NCBI GenBank assembly: GCA_009783135.1
Contig: WRHS01000066.1
Location: 1-5,561 of the forward strand
Direction of reading: 5' to 3'
Length of the DNA: 5,561 bases
Origin: Dehalococcoidia bacterium
Lineage (GTDB): Bacteria > Chloroflexota > Dehalococcoidia > Dehalococcoidales > UBA1222
A model generated the notes under the pieces. The model was given only the letters and a program-made list of their open reading frames with translations, searched no databases and had not been told where the DNA came from. Shown here piece by piece: positions 4,486-5,561 of this stretch (position 1 is the stretch's first letter; each line of letters opens with the position of its first letter). Made by a program: the position numbers and the translations under genes.

Positions 4486-5561
4486 TTACTTACTGAAAAT
4501 ACTATTCCCCGAGGTAACCGAGAGGGTTATTCTCTGTGCGTATTTTGCCTGTGTTTCACCGAAGATATGGCTGTATATATCCTGAGTAATGGTTACGCTG
4601 GCATGGCCTAGCAGTCCCTGTACTACTTTGGCGTCCGCCCCGTCATTAATCGCCAGCGATGCGAAACCATGACGCAGGCTGTGAAGATGTAATCCTTGCG
4701 GGAGGTCCGTATTGCGTATAAGGCTTTTTATGGCAAGGTTAGGGATGCCGCGGCTCATATAGTCCCCCGTGGTAATAGAGGGGAACACGATGCCCTTATC
4801 GGCGACACAACCGCCCATGCTCTCTATATGCGCCCGTAACTCTCCGTGGTACTGTTCAAGTGCCATAGCAAGCTGCTGGGCTATTGGAACATAGCGGGAG
4901 CTTGACTTAGTCTTAGTCGTAGTTATGTTACCCATATCATCGAGGTTCTTGTTGACCCTGATAATGCCGTTCCGTGTGTCAATGTCCGCCCAGTGCAGGG
5001 CGCGTAATTCCCCCGACCGCATACCGGTAAATAATGCTGTAACCAGCAGCGCACGCATACTGATATTCTCCAATTTCGTAACCATTGAAAGGAATAACCT
5101 CGTCTGTTCGTTATTCATGACGATATGGTTAAACGGCGCCGCTTTTATCGGCTCGGTATTCGATATGGGATTGAACCTGATAATACCTTTCCGCGTTGCG
5201 GCTGATAATACCGCCCCGAGCATCTGCTTCACTTCGCGGATTGTATTTGAATTAAGCGGTTGCGCCGGGCAAGCCGTAAACAGGCTCTCAAGAGGGACGC
5301 GACAGTATTCCGCTATGGCTTGCGCTGTGCTTTTGAACGCCCTGCCTCCGCCGGCAATAATCCTCATACGCTGAGCATTTACAATGCCCTTTGCGGCTAT
5401 CTCGCTATACGACCCTTTAACAGCACGCATGGCAGTTTGAAACGCATCGGCATCCCTAAGCGTGCAAAACTCCCTGACACCGCCGTTTGCCTGTATCCGC
5501 TTAAAGGCATCGTCGAGCACGATGGGGGTTATTTGTTTCAACCGATAACCCCCGAGCGTCG
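4486..5561 (-). CDS. int: Tyrosine recombinase / phage-type integrase (N-terminus beyond window)
   Basis: This site-specific recombinase cuts and rejoins DNA through a tyrosine, and probably integrates and excises a mobile element. Numbering from the TTG at 5541, all catalytic positions are present. They are R175 in TGMRSGEL, K212 in TKTKSSSRYVP, H287 and R290 in HSLRH, H313 in LLGH and nucleophile Y323 in DIYSH (codon at 4573-4575). The core-binding helices precede them (about 97-127, NSNTIREVKQML...RFNPI). A segment at about 43-90 (SEIAAKG...AIAEYCRVPLESLF) resembles a Cro/XRE-like helix-turn-helix, an arrangement seen in some Firmicutes integrases. The frame stays open to the edge and reads TLGGYRL before the TTG, like the usual integrase N-terminal region, so the true start lies outside and the gene is incomplete here. 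It is convergent with the methyltransferase and ends with TAA at 4486-4488. Stop-distal sequence is intact, with no frameshift visible. Confidence 0.93.
   Translation of the reverse strand, partial: TLGGYRLKQITPIVLDDAFKRIQANGGVREFCTLRDADAFQTAMRAVKGSYSEIAAKGIVNAQRMRIIAGGGRAFKSTAQAIAEYCRVPLESLFTACPAQPLNSNTIREVKQMLGAVLSAATRKGIIRFNPISNTEPIKAAPFNHIVMNNEQTRLFLSMVTKLENISMRALLVTALFTGMRSGELRALHWADIDTRNGIIRVNKNLDDMGNITTTKTKSSSRYVPIAQQLAMALEQYHGELRAHIESMGGCVADKGIVFPSITTGDYMSRGIPNLAIKSLIRNTDLPQGLHLHSLRHGFASLAINDGADAKVVQGLLGHASVTITQDIYSHIFGETQAKYAQRITLSVTSGNSIFSK

Noticed and set aside
332..4584. ATATATCCTGAG shared by the end of elp3 and the integrase gene as a possible att pair
   Set aside because: One shared 12-mer is about what chance gives in a window of this size. 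Both copies lie in coding sequence that explains them, in different reading contexts.
4925..5374. Plus-strand ORF of 149 codons
   Set aside because: It lies opposite the integrase, whose core-binding region and first catalytic arginine are unmistakable; it is a shadow frame.
5539..5541. TTG as the integrase start
   Set aside because: The frame is open further to the window edge and the extra residues (TLGGYRL) look like integrase N-terminal sequence, so the gene is better treated as truncated by the window.

Overview
This 5.56 kb bacterial segment has mixed base composition, judged by eye as near 45-50% GC. It carries four complete genes, a tyrosine recombinase that runs off the right edge, and a possible last-codons remnant of a gene at the left edge. 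The genes in window order are: an Elp3-type tRNA wobble-uridine enzyme (minus strand); a triple-GNAT acetyltransferase, a Cdd1-family helix-hairpin-helix protein and a Trm9/ALKBH8-like methyltransferase (all plus strand); and the integrase (minus strand). A short Elp3 without the eukaryotic N-terminal tRNA-binding domain is the form known from Dehalococcoides mccartyi and scattered other anaerobes. Dehalococcoidia (Chloroflexota) is therefore a reasonable guess for the source, with Clostridia-like anaerobes as the alternative. No ribosomal or other phylogenetic marker is present to settle it.

Layout. Bases 1-43 may be the 3' end of a plus-strand gene. Bases 44-314 hold no gene but contain a run of short hairpins, two of them near-copies of each other. 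Elp3 occupies 315-1685 and is divergent from the acetyltransferase (1781-3214) across a 95-bp gap. The Cdd1-like gene (3224-3478) follows the acetyltransferase by 9 bp, as in an operon. A 201-bp gap then holds a perfect 22-bp-arm palindrome made of four alternating 6-bp half-sites, placed just ahead of the methyltransferase (3680-4339). A 146-bp gap rich in short direct and inverted repeats separates the methyltransferase from the convergent integrase (4486 to the edge). That gap is the natural place to look for an attachment site.

How the genes may work together. Elp3 is known to install the carboxymethyl-type group at C5 of wobble uridine 34 in tRNA. In eukaryotes Trm9/ALKBH8 methyl-esterifies that carboxylate to mcm5U. 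The methyltransferase here shows both the Rossmann core and the family-specific C-terminal features of Trm9/ALKBH8. The window may therefore hold a bacterial two-step Elp3 plus Trm9-like wobble-modification pathway. This is the most interesting reading of the locus, but it is an inference from motifs and proximity. The acetyltransferase and Cdd1 protein have no assigned place in that pathway.
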